Positions 44,822-53,429 of a DNA stretch of 64,000 bases are shown here, one piece after another. Below the pieces are notes generated by a model. It did no database searches and had not been told where the DNA came from. It saw only the letters and a program-made list of their open reading frames with translations. Position numbers and translations under genes: made by a program. Positions within the stretch are counted from its first letter, which is position 1. Each line of letters opens with the position of its first letter. The DNA is from an uncultured Clostridia bacterium (GTDB taxonomy: Bacteria; Bacillota; Clostridia; Oscillospirales; Acutalibacteraceae): positions 1-64,000 of the forward strand of contig CANQVS010000002.1 in the NCBI GenBank assembly GCA_947627345.1, given 5' to 3'.

Positions 44822-45685
44822 ATGTATTGTCAGATTGATAAAAACCTTGTACGCTCCGCAATAAAAAAACGCAAGCCCGACTCTGACAAAACAACTGTCG
44901 GAAGTCTGCTCTCGATTTGTGGTAGTTATTCTATGGCGGGTGCGGCGATAATGTCTGCAAAATCCGCTCTTAGAAGCGGAATCGGACTTTTAAAGCTTGC
45001 TGTTCCGAAGTCTGTTTATCCGATAGTTGCGCCTGTTGTTCCCGAGGCGGTTTTTTATCCTGTTGAAGATAATTTTCTTTCTGATTTTGACTTCATTGAA
45101 AAGTCAAAGTATTGCCGTGCAATACTTATCGGGTGCGGTCTTTCGGTAAATAACGCGACGAGGGAATTGGTCGAAAATGTAATACTTAAAAGTGAAATTC
45201 CGCTCGTGCTCGACGCCGATGCACTTAATATAGTTTCCGAAAACACTTCGGTTTTGTCAAAAGCAAATGTTCAGATTATAATTACTCCACACGACAGGGA
45301 ATTTGCGAGAATGCTCGGATGCTATCCCGAAATGCTAAACGGGAAAAGGGAGGAGCTTTCGCTCAAATTTGCCGAACGTTACGGAGTTATTGTCGTTTTG
45401 AAAGGTCATAAAACCGTTGTTGCAAATCCAAGCGGAGATGTTTTGTATAACGAACAGCTCGGAAACGCGGGAATGGCAACGGGTGGCAGCGGAGATGTTT
45501 TGGCAGGAATTATCGCGTCCCTTATTGCGCAGGGCTTTGACTGCTTTAAATCTGCCTGCAGCGGTGTGTATATTCACGCTTTGGCAGGCGATATTGCAAA
45601 AGAAAAATTCGGTGAAATTTCAATGCTTCCGACTGATATTATCGATTGCCTTCCAAATGCTTTTAAAATGATTGATAATTATTAG
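44822..45685 (+). CDS. nnrD: NAD(P)H-hydrate dehydratase (ADP/ATP-dependent)
   Basis: Repairs hydrated NAD(P)H. 287 aa, YjeF C-terminal (ribokinase-like) domain only; the NnrE epimerase domain is not fused. Motifs: SICGSYSMAGAAIMSAKSAL, VLDADALNI, TPHDREFARMLG, NAGMATGGSGDVLAGIIAS. Starts 3 bp after the preceding gene and ends 33 bp before a lipoprotein gene. Confidence 0.93.
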   Translation: MYCQIDKNLVRSAIKKRKPDSDKTTVGSLLSICGSYSMAGAAIMSAKSALRSGIGLLKLAVPKSVYPIVAPVVPEAVFYPVEDNFLSDFDFIEKSKYCRAILIGCGLSVNNATRELVENVILKSEIPLVLDADALNIVSENTSVLSKANVQIIITPHDREFARMLGCYPEMLNGKREELSLKFAERYGVIVVLKGHKTVVANPSGDVLYNEQLGNAGMATGGSGDVLAGIIASLIAQGFDCFKSACSGVYIHALAGDIAKEKFGEISMLPTDIIDCLPNAFKMIDNY

Positions 45686-45718
45686 AAATATAACATATAA
45701 TTCAGCAGAGGTGATTTT

Positions 45719-46222
45719 ATGAAAAAAATACCCCTGCTGTTTTTTTGCGTAATTTTTCTTTTTTGCGGGTGTTCAAGGGAGCCTAAACCTCCTGTGGAAG
45801 GCTTTTCAAGCAAAATTTCGGCGTCATTAAACGGCATTAAAATTAAAGCGGATATTACTTCAAATTCGGGCGATTTTATAACTGTAAAATTAAAATCTCC
45901 TAAGTGTCTTAACGGCTATACTTATTCATATAAGGACGGTAATTTTAAAATTTCCTATAAAAATTTCAGGATAAAAGCTAACGGAAATTATATTCCTAAT
46001 ACTTCATTTCCACAGATAATTTACAATGTAATCCGAAGTATAAAAATAGAGGATAACTGCGTTTATCAGGGCAAATACAATTCCCTCGCAAAATTCAGGG
46101 GAAGATGTGACAGCGGAAAATATACTCTCACAACCGATTTTTCAACAGGACTTATAAAAGAAATTTCTATAAAAGAAAATAAATTTGACGCAAAATTCAT
46201 AAATACAAAACCGATAAATTAA
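45719..46222 (+). CDS. Small lipoprotein of unknown function
   Basis: 167 aa. Lipoprotein signal MKKIPLLFFCVIFLFCGC with probable lipidated Cys18 (FCGC). The mature part is beta-rich and lysine-rich (SSKISASLNGIKIKADITS, CLNGYTYSYKDGNFKI), perhaps an LolA/outer-surface-like fold, but I recognise no family. Between nnrD and mazF on the same strand. Confidence 0.75.
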   Translation: MKKIPLLFFCVIFLFCGCSREPKPPVEGFSSKISASLNGIKIKADITSNSGDFITVKLKSPKCLNGYTYSYKDGNFKISYKNFRIKANGNYIPNTSFPQIIYNVIRSIKIEDNCVYQGKYNSLAKFRGRCDSGKYTLTTDFSTGLIKEISIKENKFDAKFINTKPIN

Positions 46223-46324
46223 TTTCACCATACTCGCGTAAAAAAATAATATATTAGCGGTACTAAGTATAAAAATTTCCAAAACGGTAAAAATACTGAT
46301 AGAATAAATTTTGGAGGTAAAACC

Positions 46325-46669
46325 GTGAGTATAAAACGTGGAGATATTTTTTACGCGGATCTTTCACCCGTAGTCGGTTCGGAACAGGGCGGAATAAGAC
46401 CTGTTTTAATAGTACAAAATAATATCGGAAACCGCTACAGCCCGACAGTAATCGCCGCCGCTATAACAAGCCAGCAGTCAAAAGCAAATCTTCCGACTCA
46501 TATTCCGATTGTAGCCGATAACTGCGGACTTTCAAAGGACAGCGTCGTTTTGCTTGAACAGATAAGAACTATAGATAAACAACGTCTGAAAGAGCGTATG
46601 GGTTCTGTGGACGAAAACTCGATGAATCGAGTTAACGACGCAATTTCAATCTCATTCGGACTGCAATAG
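46325..46669 (+). CDS. MazF/PemK-type endoribonuclease (EndoA family)
   Basis: 114 aa, very close to Bacillus EndoA (RGDIFYADLSPVVGSEQGGIRPVLIVQN, AAITSQ, LPTHIPI, LLEQIRTIDKQRL). Family members cut mRNA at short sequence motifs and are held by an antitoxin. The GTG start has GGAGGT 6 bp upstream. No antitoxin gene is next to it (only 102 bp separate it from the lipoprotein gene), so the partner must lie elsewhere or be absent. Confidence 0.93.
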   Translation: MSIKRGDIFYADLSPVVGSEQGGIRPVLIVQNNIGNRYSPTVIAAAITSQQSKANLPTHIPIVADNCGLSKDSVVLLEQIRTIDKQRLKERMGSVDENSMNRVNDAISISFGLQ

Positions 46670-46673
46670 TTTA

Positions 46674-46700
46674 CATACCCGAGTTTTCTCGGGTATTTTT
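46674..46700 (+). terminator. Terminator of mazF
   Basis: The stem ATACCCGAG/CTCGGGTAT is followed by TTTT. Confidence 0.8.
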
Positions 46701-46852
46701 AATTTACAAAAACTACAAAAAACGTTTCATAAATAAAAAATAAATATTTTTCTCTTAGTTGTCCCTTAGGGTACACTCTTTTTAATTTGACAGTAAATAT
46801 ATTATTAAATATAATAAAACATATTAAAAAATTGTAGAAATTTAAAATATTA

Positions 46853-46882
46853 TGAAACTTTTTCGATTGTTTCTGACACTAA
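46853..46882 (+). promoter_or_regulatory. Candidate ECF-type promoter of the glycosyltransferase gene
   Basis: TGAAAC (46853), 16 bp, GACACTAA (46875): same boxes and spacing as upstream of the two LRR genes, although the surrounding DNA is otherwise different. 46700-46850 is AT-rich with no gene. Confidence 0.5.
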
Positions 46883-46913
46883 ATAGATAAAGTAAAAATT
46901 TTCAAGGATTATT

Positions 46914-48485
46914 ATGAGTAAAATAAAGATACCAAGTATTATTAATAAAATATTTTCAGTAATATTCTTTTTGGTGTTCGCGGGACTTTTATATCTTATT
47001 ATATATAAAGGTTACGAAAATCAAAGCGACAGAAATCTGATAAACTGTACATTTTTACAGCATATAAATATAATTTTATCGTTTATTGTTTTTACGGCGG
47101 TATTTATCGTAATATATTTAATTTATAACCGTTTACGTAACCGTTCGCGGGTTGTCAAAATTATCCGTAAAAGAGATTATACGCCTCTTATAATTATAAT
47201 CGTATGCGCATTTATGTTTATTTTTCAGCTTATATCCGCTTATCTTCTTGTCTGCAATCCTGTCACCGATTTGCAAATTTTAAACGGATTTTCGGCTGAT
47301 TTTGCTTACAACGGAAATTTCGACTTAATTCATTCAGGTTATATGGACCATTATATGGTTAAGTACCAGAACAATTTTGCCATTCTTTTCATTCTCTCAT
47401 TCCTATACCGTATGAGCTATCTGCTGACAGGCTCAATTTCCGTATATCTCCCTGTCATAATAAATACACTCGCTATTAATCTGTCCGTAATTCTAACTGT
47501 ATTTTTGTCAAGAAAGCTGTTGGGAGACCGCAAAGCATTTTTTGTACTCTTTCTTTGTGTAATTTTTGCGCCGTTTTACACCTATACCGTTTATTATTAC
47601 ACAGATTCCCTTTCAATCCCGTTAGTTGTCGGCTCGATTTACCTTTTCGTATACGCTGTCGGGTGTGATAAAAGATGGAAAAAATATATTATGACAGCCC
47701 TGTGCGGAGGAATGATATTTTTAGGTTTTGAGATAAAGGGAAGCATTTTTATTATTCTTGTAGCTATACTTATATATACTGTTCTGAAACTTAGTTTAAA
47801 GCGTGCCGCTGTACTCGCTTTGACATTTTTGTTCGGTTTTTTTGTGTTTGCCGGAATATATACCACAGCTTTTAATCAATCTAAAATTGTTACAAAAGAG
47901 ATGTCCGAAAAATATCAATATCCTTATACTCACTGGATTATGATGGGGCTTAACGGATACGGTCAATATAAAAGCGAAGACAGCAGATATACTCATTCAT
48001 TTTCTAATAAAGAATTAAAAAAAGAAGCTAATATAGAAAAAATAAAACACCGCTTAGAAAAATTCGGAGTAAACGGAACGATAAAACACCTTGCCAAAAA
48101 GTCTGTTTGGACGTGGCAGGACGGAACGTATTATATCTCACACCATATAGAAAAACCTCTTCATAAAAATATTCTGCACGACTTTGTGCTTAAAAACGGC
48201 CCTAATCATTTCATTTTCTATGCGTACAGCTGTGCGTTTCAGTTGTATTTAATATTAATGATGATTATATCGTCTTTTAAAGCGATTAGAAACCCAAAGC
48301 CTGATTTTATGACGCTTCTAAGACTGATAGTATTCGGAGCATTTCTGTTTTTCCTGATATGGGAAACACGCTCGCGTTATCTTTATAATTTTACGCCTTT
48401 GTTTATAATTTTGTCCGTAGACGGACTTAGCTATATTTGCAAAGGAATAAGTAAAAAAATAAGTCGTTCAGAAATTAAAATCTGA
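46914..48485 (+). CDS. Multi-pass membrane glycosyltransferase-like protein (GT39/ArnT-like)
   Basis: 523 aa with about 11-12 membrane helices and a short extracytoplasmic stretch after helix 2-3 containing GNFDLIHSGYMDHYMVKYQNN, the place of the catalytic acidic loop in PMT/ArnT-type GT-C enzymes. Those use polyprenyl-phosphate sugars to modify wall polymers or proteins. A C-terminal region with ETRSRYLYNFTPLFIILS supports the family. Donor and acceptor are unknown. Weak AAGGA site 5-6 bp before ATG. Confidence 0.8.
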   Translation: MSKIKIPSIINKIFSVIFFLVFAGLLYLIIYKGYENQSDRNLINCTFLQHINIILSFIVFTAVFIVIYLIYNRLRNRSRVVKIIRKRDYTPLIIIIVCAFMFIFQLISAYLLVCNPVTDLQILNGFSADFAYNGNFDLIHSGYMDHYMVKYQNNFAILFILSFLYRMSYLLTGSISVYLPVIINTLAINLSVILTVFLSRKLLGDRKAFFVLFLCVIFAPFYTYTVYYYTDSLSIPLVVGSIYLFVYAVGCDKRWKKYIMTALCGGMIFLGFEIKGSIFIILVAILIYTVLKLSLKRAAVLALTFLFGFFVFAGIYTTAFNQSKIVTKEMSEKYQYPYTHWIMMGLNGYGQYKSEDSRYTHSFSNKELKKEANIEKIKHRLEKFGVNGTIKHLAKKSVWTWQDGTYYISHHIEKPLHKNILHDFVLKNGPNHFIFYAYSCAFQLYLILMMIISSFKAIRNPKPDFMTLLRLIVFGAFLFFLIWETRSRYLYNFTPLFIILSVDGLSYICKGISKKISRSEIKI

Positions 48486-48497
48486 ACGGCTTAATTA
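48459..48497. terminator. Bidirectional terminator overlapping the glycosyltransferase stop
   Basis: AAGTCGTTCAGA/TCTGAACGGCTT forms the stem; the TGA stop at 48483 lies inside its 3' arm. Flanking A/T runs serve both this gene and metK. Confidence 0.7.
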
Positions 48498-48504
48498 TAT
48501 AATT

Positions 48505-49689
48505 TTAAATGTCAGTTATTTGCTTTAAAAGCTGTTCGGTTTTGTCGGTGTTTTCCCATTTAACATCAACATCTTCTCTTCCCATATGACCGTAAGAGGC
48601 AACGGGAAGATATGAAGTATTCCTTAAATCAAGCTCTCGGATAATTGACTGCGGACGGCAGTCAAAAACCTTTTTTACAGCTTTTGAAAGCTTTTCATCG
48701 CTGTACTTTCCCGTACCGAAAGTATCCACCATAATTGAAACGGGTTTAGCAACGCCGATTGCATACGCAAGCTGAACTTCGCATTTTTTTGCAAGCTTAG
48801 CCGCAACAATATTTTTAGCGATATATCTCGCGTAGTATGCCGCGCTCCTGTCAACCTTTGTCGGGTCTTTACCGCTGAAAGCTCCTCCGCCGTGACGTGA
48901 AAATCCGCCATAGGTATCAACTATAATTTTTCTTCCCGTAAGTCCCGCGTCGCCGACAGGACCTCCGATTACGAATCTTCCCGTTGGGTTGACAAATATT
49001 TTAGTATTTATAAAAAGATTTTTCGGTATAATAGGCTCGATTACATACTTAACAATATCATCTCTTATTTGTTTTAGAGTAATATCCTCGTTATGCTGTG
49101 AGGAAACAACGACTGTATCAACTCTGACGGGAATATCGTCATCATACTCGATTGTAACCTGAGTTTTTCCGTCAGGGCGGAGATAGGGGAGGGTGCCGTC
49201 TTTTCTTACTTTAGCAAGCTGTTTTGCAAGCTTATGAGCCAGTGAAATCGGAAGAGGCATAAGCTCCTTAGTTTCATCGCAGGCATATCCGAACATCATA
49301 CCCTGGTCTCCTGCGCCGATTTGATTATCGCGGTCTTTTTCACCGTCTTTAACCTCAAAGCTTTCATTTACTCCCATAGCTATATCCGCGCTTTGTGAGT
49401 CAATTGAAGTAAGCACGGCGCAGGTGTTTCCGTCAAATCCACATTCGGGATTATCGTATCCTATATTATTGATAACTTCTCTTGCTATGGCGGGAATATC
49501 AACGTAGCACTCGGTAGAAATTTCTCCCATAACGTGAACCATACCCGTAGTAGCCGTAGTTTCACAAGCGACGTGGGCGTTTTTATCCTGTTTTAAAATC
49601 GCGTCGAGTACAGCGTCGGAAATCTGGTCGCACATTTTATCGGGATGACCTTCCGTAACCGACTCGGAGGTAAATAAAAACTTAGCCAT
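48505..49689 (-). CDS. metK: S-adenosylmethionine synthetase
   Basis: Makes SAM from methionine and ATP. 394 aa, the usual length, with [20 protein letters not shown], the hexapeptide GAGDQG, and the P-loop-like [19 protein letters not shown]. Preceded by a SAM-I riboswitch, so expression falls when SAM is plentiful. Single gene. Confidence 0.98.
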   Translation of the reverse strand: MAKFLFTSESVTEGHPDKMCDQISDAVLDAILKQDKNAHVACETTATTGMVHVMGEISTECYVDIPAIAREVINNIGYDNPECGFDGNTCAVLTSIDSQSADIAMGVNESFEVKDGEKDRDNQIGAGDQGMMFGYACDETKELMPLPISLAHKLAKQLAKVRKDGTLPYLRPDGKTQVTIEYDDDIPVRVDTVVVSSQHNEDITLKQIRDDIVKYVIEPIIPKNLFINTKIFVNPTGRFVIGGPVGDAGLTGRKIIVDTYGGFSRHGGGAFSGKDPTKVDRSAAYYARYIAKNIVAAKLAKKCEVQLAYAIGVAKPVSIMVDTFGTGKYSDEKLSKAVKKVFDCRPQSIIRELDLRNTSYLPVASYGHMGREDVDVKWENTDKTEQLLKQITDI

Positions 49690-49704
49690 ATAAACTTCCT
49701 TTCA

Positions 49705-49835
49705 AAAAAATCACCGTTCAGCCGAACGGTGATAAAAATACTCATCTTTCGGTAATACCGCAGGAATTAGCACCTTGCAACAGCAGGTTGCCGGACGTCA
49801 CAGGGCCTGACCCTCAGTCACTCTTGATAAGTCTG
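49705..49835 (-). promoter_or_regulatory. SAM-I (S-box) riboswitch of metK
   Basis: Minus-strand leader with P1 strands ACTTATC/GATGAGT, the core CAAGAGTGACTGAGGGTCAG, CCGGCAACC and AAGGTGCTAATTCC, all typical of SAM-I aptamers (49739-49833). The expression platform is a terminator, TCACCGTTC/GAACGGTGA then T7 (49732-49705). Confidence 0.96.
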
Positions 49836-49851
49836 TTAAATTCTGTATGTA

Positions 49852-49880
49852 ATTATATATCAGATGTATTATTTTGTCAA
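49852..49880 (-). promoter_or_regulatory. Promoter of metK
   Basis: On the minus strand TTGACA (49880-49875), 17 bp, TATAAT (49857-49852). The next 250 bp (49881-50139) are AT-rich with no gene. Confidence 0.85.
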
Positions 49881-50139
49881 TAATTATACTGTAATACTTT
49901 GCTTGGTATTATCGGTAATTAAATTTGTGAAAAATAATCTCATTATATAGATAGTGTCAAGAGAATTAAAAATTTTATAAATTTTTTATGCAAATTTTTT
50001 ATTCATAATTTTTTTATCCTATTTTTTGCATATTTCATAAGAAAAATTTTGTTTAACATTTAGTCAAAAAATCAATTGAAAAATATAAAATCAAGTGGTA
50101 ATATTTGAATGTAAAAATTACCGAAAGGGCGGAAAAGTA

Positions 50140-51342
50140 ATGAAAAAATTTTTATCAATCTTAGTTGTACTGACAATTCTTTTATCTGTTGCAATTCCTG
50201 TATCCACGGGAGCTGTTTCAAAGGTGACGGGCGTAAAACAAACCGGCGCGACACACTCATCTTTTGAGATAAGCTGGAGTGAGTATTACGGAGCATCATA
50301 TTACAAGGTGGAATGGTGTAACACCCCCAACGGAACCTATCAAGTGGACGCGAGTTATATATCAGGATATAAAGATACTGTTTACGGCCGTTATGCAGGC
50401 ACAACATACTATGTAAAAGTTACACCTTGTGTAGATAATAAATATATTACAAGCGCAACTTCCGACCCTATAGCGGTAACCACGGCTCCTAACGCTGTTT
50501 CAAATATCAAACAGACTAAGGCCACAACGAGTTCGTTAACTATAAGCTGGACAGGAAGTATCGGAGCGACTTCATATAAAATTTACGAGGAATCTAATAA
50601 TGTTTTGACTTATGTAGGCTCTTCAAAAAGCACATCCTTTACATTAAACAAGCTTTCAAATAAAAAAGAGCTTCCATTCTATTCTCTTTATGTTAAGGCT
50701 GTCAGGACTGTAAACGGTTATGACGCTTGTCATGACTATTCGTCTTATATTACAAAATACAATTTGAATCTTACTCCGACAAAGGGCAAAACCCCGTCAA
50801 TAAGCAGTTATTATAACTATAACACCAGTATTTATCTGAAAAGGCCCGAACTTGAATTTCAAGACGGATATAATTTTAAAGTTTATAAAGCAAATAAAAG
50901 CAAACCTTCCTACTCGCTGACAAACGGAACACATGTAAGCGGTCTTAAAAAGGGACAGTTTTACAAGGTTAAAACGCGCTCGTACTCTAATGTAGGAAAT
51001 ACAAAATTTTACGGTAAATGGTCGTCTTATAAGTATTTTGCTGCTGGAGTAGATAAGTTAAAAGTAAAATCAAGAACAAAAAATTCTCTTAAAGTTTCTT
51101 GGTCGAAGGTTAAGGGAGGAAAAGTAAGCTACGATATTTACGTTTCAAAATCCCACGGTAAAGGTCTTAAAAAGTTTAAGAAGAATTACAAAAAAACTTC
51201 TATAAAAGTCACAAAGTTAGGTAAGAAAAGACTTTCAAAGAGTACTTATTATTATGTTTATGTTAAACCGAAGATAAAGGTTGGTAAAAAGACCTATACT
51301 TCTCCGATATACAGCTATACTTCAGCTTTTACAAAATATTAA
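50140..51342 (+). CDS. Secreted fibronectin type III-like repeat protein
   Basis: 400 aa. Start 50140 has AGGGCGG 7 bp upstream and gives a clear signal peptide (MKKFLSILVVLTILLSVAIP). Four Fn3-like units follow (about 27-115, 118-210, 215-305, 310-400), each with the SWS/SYK..VKA pattern (SFEISWSEYYGASYYKVEW; SLTISWTGSIGATSYKIYE; SLKVSWSKVKGGKVSYDIY). The last unit is lysine-rich. No enzyme domain, no sorting signal. Perhaps a spacer or adhesion protein. Confidence 0.85.
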   Translation: MKKFLSILVVLTILLSVAIPVSTGAVSKVTGVKQTGATHSSFEISWSEYYGASYYKVEWCNTPNGTYQVDASYISGYKDTVYGRYAGTTYYVKVTPCVDNKYITSATSDPIAVTTAPNAVSNIKQTKATTSSLTISWTGSIGATSYKIYEESNNVLTYVGSSKSTSFTLNKLSNKKELPFYSLYVKAVRTVNGYDACHDYSSYITKYNLNLTPTKGKTPSISSYYNYNTSIYLKRPELEFQDGYNFKVYKANKSKPSYSLTNGTHVSGLKKGQFYKVKTRSYSNVGNTKFYGKWSSYKYFAAGVDKLKVKSRTKNSLKVSWSKVKGGKVSYDIYVSKSHGKGLKKFKKNYKKTSIKVTKLGKKRLSKSTYYYVYVKPKIKVGKKTYTSPIYSYTSAFTKY

Positions 51343-51368
51343 TTGTAATTTATTTCAATAACTATAAA

Positions 51369-51404
51369 TAAAAAGCCTTTTGGATTTATTCCAAAAGGCT
51401 TTTA
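51369..51404 (+). terminator. Terminator of the Fn3-like gene
   Basis: The 14-bp stem AAAAGCCTTTTGGA/TCCAAAAGGCTTTT ends in T-rich sequence. Confidence 0.88.
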
Positions 51405-51578
51405 TGCTATCTAATGACTTAAATAAAACCAACATCAGTTGTTATTGCAAACAACAGGATTTAAATAATTACCGGTTTAATTTGTTGTTAATGTGCGTTA
51501 TAATAAGAAAAAAATTTTTAATCAATGCACAAAAAAGTATATCCCTAATCGCTTTAATAAGTGAAAGGAGGTTATGAG

Positions 51579-52100
51579 TTGGACATATCACTCGGTACCG
51601 AAAAGAAAATACATAACTCCAACGAACGATTTCAGCTTGTTAAAAAATCTGTAGAGCAATATTCAACTTTGATATTTCGTATTGCATATCAAAATCTCCG
51701 TAATTATCACGATGCTGAGGACATTATGCAGGAGGTCGGATTATATATGCTGACAGGAAATCCGCCCCTTGATAACCCCGAACATCTTAAATATTGGATA
51801 ATTACCGTAACTATTCATAAATGTAAAGATATGAAAAAATCGGCTTGGAGGACAAGAACGGAACCAATAGATGACTATTTGAGTTTACAGGCGCCCGAAA
51901 CTCGTGAGGTTATGGAGGAACTTTGGCAACTGCCCGAAAACTATAGAAACATAATTTATTTGTACTATTATGAATCCTTTACCATAGCTGAAATAGCGCA
52001 AATTCTTGGCAAAAGCCAAAACACGGTCGGCTCATCACTAAGACGCGCGAGAAAAAAGCTTGAAAAAATACTTGTAGAAGGAGGATACAAAAATGAATAA
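51579..52100 (+). CDS. ECF-type RNA polymerase sigma factor
   Basis: 173 aa with sigma region 2 (YSTLIFRIAYQNLRNYHDAEDIMQEVGL) and region 4 (LPENYRNIIYLYYYESFTIAEIAQILGKSQNTVGSSLRRARKKL); regions 1 and 3 are missing, as in ECF sigmas. The TTG start at 51579 lies 8 bp after AAAGGAGG; the GTG at 51561 is upstream of it. Overlaps the next gene by 8 bp; that gene looks like its anti-sigma factor. It is a candidate reader of the TGAAAC-N16-GACAC promoters in this window, but that link is not shown. Confidence 0.9.
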   Translation: MDISLGTEKKIHNSNERFQLVKKSVEQYSTLIFRIAYQNLRNYHDAEDIMQEVGLYMLTGNPPLDNPEHLKYWIITVTIHKCKDMKKSAWRTRTEPIDDYLSLQAPETREVMEELWQLPENYRNIIYLYYYESFTIAEIAQILGKSQNTVGSSLRRARKKLEKILVEGGYKNE

Positions 52101-52992
52101 AAAATATTTTAAAGCGATTGACAGCCTTGTACCCCGCGATGAATCTGTTGAAAAAGTGATAGAAGTTATTACTGAGGCTGAGCAATCGGGAAAGGAATTT
52201 GAAATGAAGAAAACGAAAAAATATAATAAATTTACGGCAATAGGAACAATAGCGGCAAGTCTTGCGATTGTAATTGCGCTCGGAGCGTTCTTTTATCCCA
52301 AAGCGATTAATGAGTCAAAAACAAGTTCTGCCGTTTCTAATGCGGTTGTGGAAAAAGGTTTCTTTATCACAGCAAATGCCATCGAAGCAACGGGAGACGA
52401 AGCAACGGCGGAGAAAATCACCTCCGAAAAATTTGTGAAAATCGGTAAGTTTGTGCCTACGGTCGGATTTATTTCAAGCGATACAGAAAACGAAAGTATG
52501 TCAGGTTTATTTAACTATGACCTTAAGTGTGAGGGGGATAATATTGACAAAATAACCTACAAGATAGATAACTCTGCTTTTTGCATTAAAAACGGTTATA
52601 AGCCTGTCGTTTCAAAAGATAAAAAAAGCACGTTTGATAAAGATTTAGGATTAACTGTCGGCGATGAGGGAGAGTACGATTGCTGGGGTTCCTATACTGT
52701 TGACTACGACAATCAGCCTGATTTAAGTAAATACACAAACGAAGCAACCGATTCGATTCAATCCCCGATTCAAATTATAGGCGCAGTTAAATACAAAAAT
52801 GAGCCAAAAACGAGCAAAAATTCCCAAGATAATAAGAAGTGGTCAAATTATTACAGTTCGATTTTTAAGAATACTGTAATAACTGTAACCGCTGTTTTCA
52901 AAGACGGTACAACTCAGTCTCAGAATTTACAGCTTAATTGTAATTATAAAAGCATAGATGATATTACAGTAGAAGCAAAAATAATTAAATAA
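52093..52992 (+). CDS. Membrane anti-sigma factor-like protein
   Basis: 299 aa. A short cytosolic N-terminus (~1-48), one membrane helix (AIGTIAASLAIVIALGAFFYP, ~50-70) and an extracellular domain (~75-299) with two aromatic/cysteine-bearing beta regions (YDLKCEGDNIDKITYKIDNS; LQLNCNYKSIDDI). Layout and 8-bp overlap with an ECF sigma gene indicate an anti-sigma sensor; no named zinc anti-sigma motif (HxxxCxxC) is present. Signal unknown. Confidence 0.75.
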   Translation: MNKKYFKAIDSLVPRDESVEKVIEVITEAEQSGKEFEMKKTKKYNKFTAIGTIAASLAIVIALGAFFYPKAINESKTSSAVSNAVVEKGFFITANAIEATGDEATAEKITSEKFVKIGKFVPTVGFISSDTENESMSGLFNYDLKCEGDNIDKITYKIDNSAFCIKNGYKPVVSKDKKSTFDKDLGLTVGDEGEYDCWGSYTVDYDNQPDLSKYTNEATDSIQSPIQIIGAVKYKNEPKTSKNSQDNKKWSNYYSSIFKNTVITVTAVFKDGTTQSQNLQLNCNYKSIDDITVEAKIIK

Positions 52993-53004
52993 ATTTATCA
53001 CTTA

Positions 53005-53043
53005 TAGTTCGGCGGATTTAACAGTCCGCCGAACTATTTTTTG
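53005..53043 (+). terminator. Terminator of the sigma/anti-sigma operon
   Basis: The stem AGTTCGGCGGA/TCCGCCGAACT is followed by ATTTTTT. Confidence 0.9.
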
Positions 53044-53150
53044 TATAAAAAATTAATAATTCTTATACAGAAATATATATTGTAATTAATTAAAAAATAT
53101 TGTAGTTTTATTTTAAGCAAAGTTATTATCTGTTTTTAATGCTCTATTTT

Positions 53151-53180
53151 AAGTCCTGTCACCGCTGTCAAATGTATAAC
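53151..53180 (-). repeat. Relic of the tRNA-Leu-tail repeat
   Basis: AAGTCCTGTCACC, then NNTGTNAAATGTATAA, repeats the end of the 58-59 kb elements. The rest of 53044-53429 is very AT-rich and holds no gene I can see, apart from the leader of the next gene. Confidence 0.6.
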
Positions 53181-53429
53181 TTTTAAATTACAAAAGACAA
53201 AAAGTGACAAAAAACTACAAAAAAACATAAAAATATTAAAATATGTAAAAATAATAAATATATATTATACTAAATGCACAAAAAATGTGTACAATATTTT
53301 ACATTTTTGCGTATGGAATAAAATGTGAAAAAATGTTACAATAATTACAACAAAGTATGTAATCGATGAAATACTTTTTAAAATAATAATTTTTAATTAT
53401 TAAATTTTTAAAGGAGATGACAAAATGCA

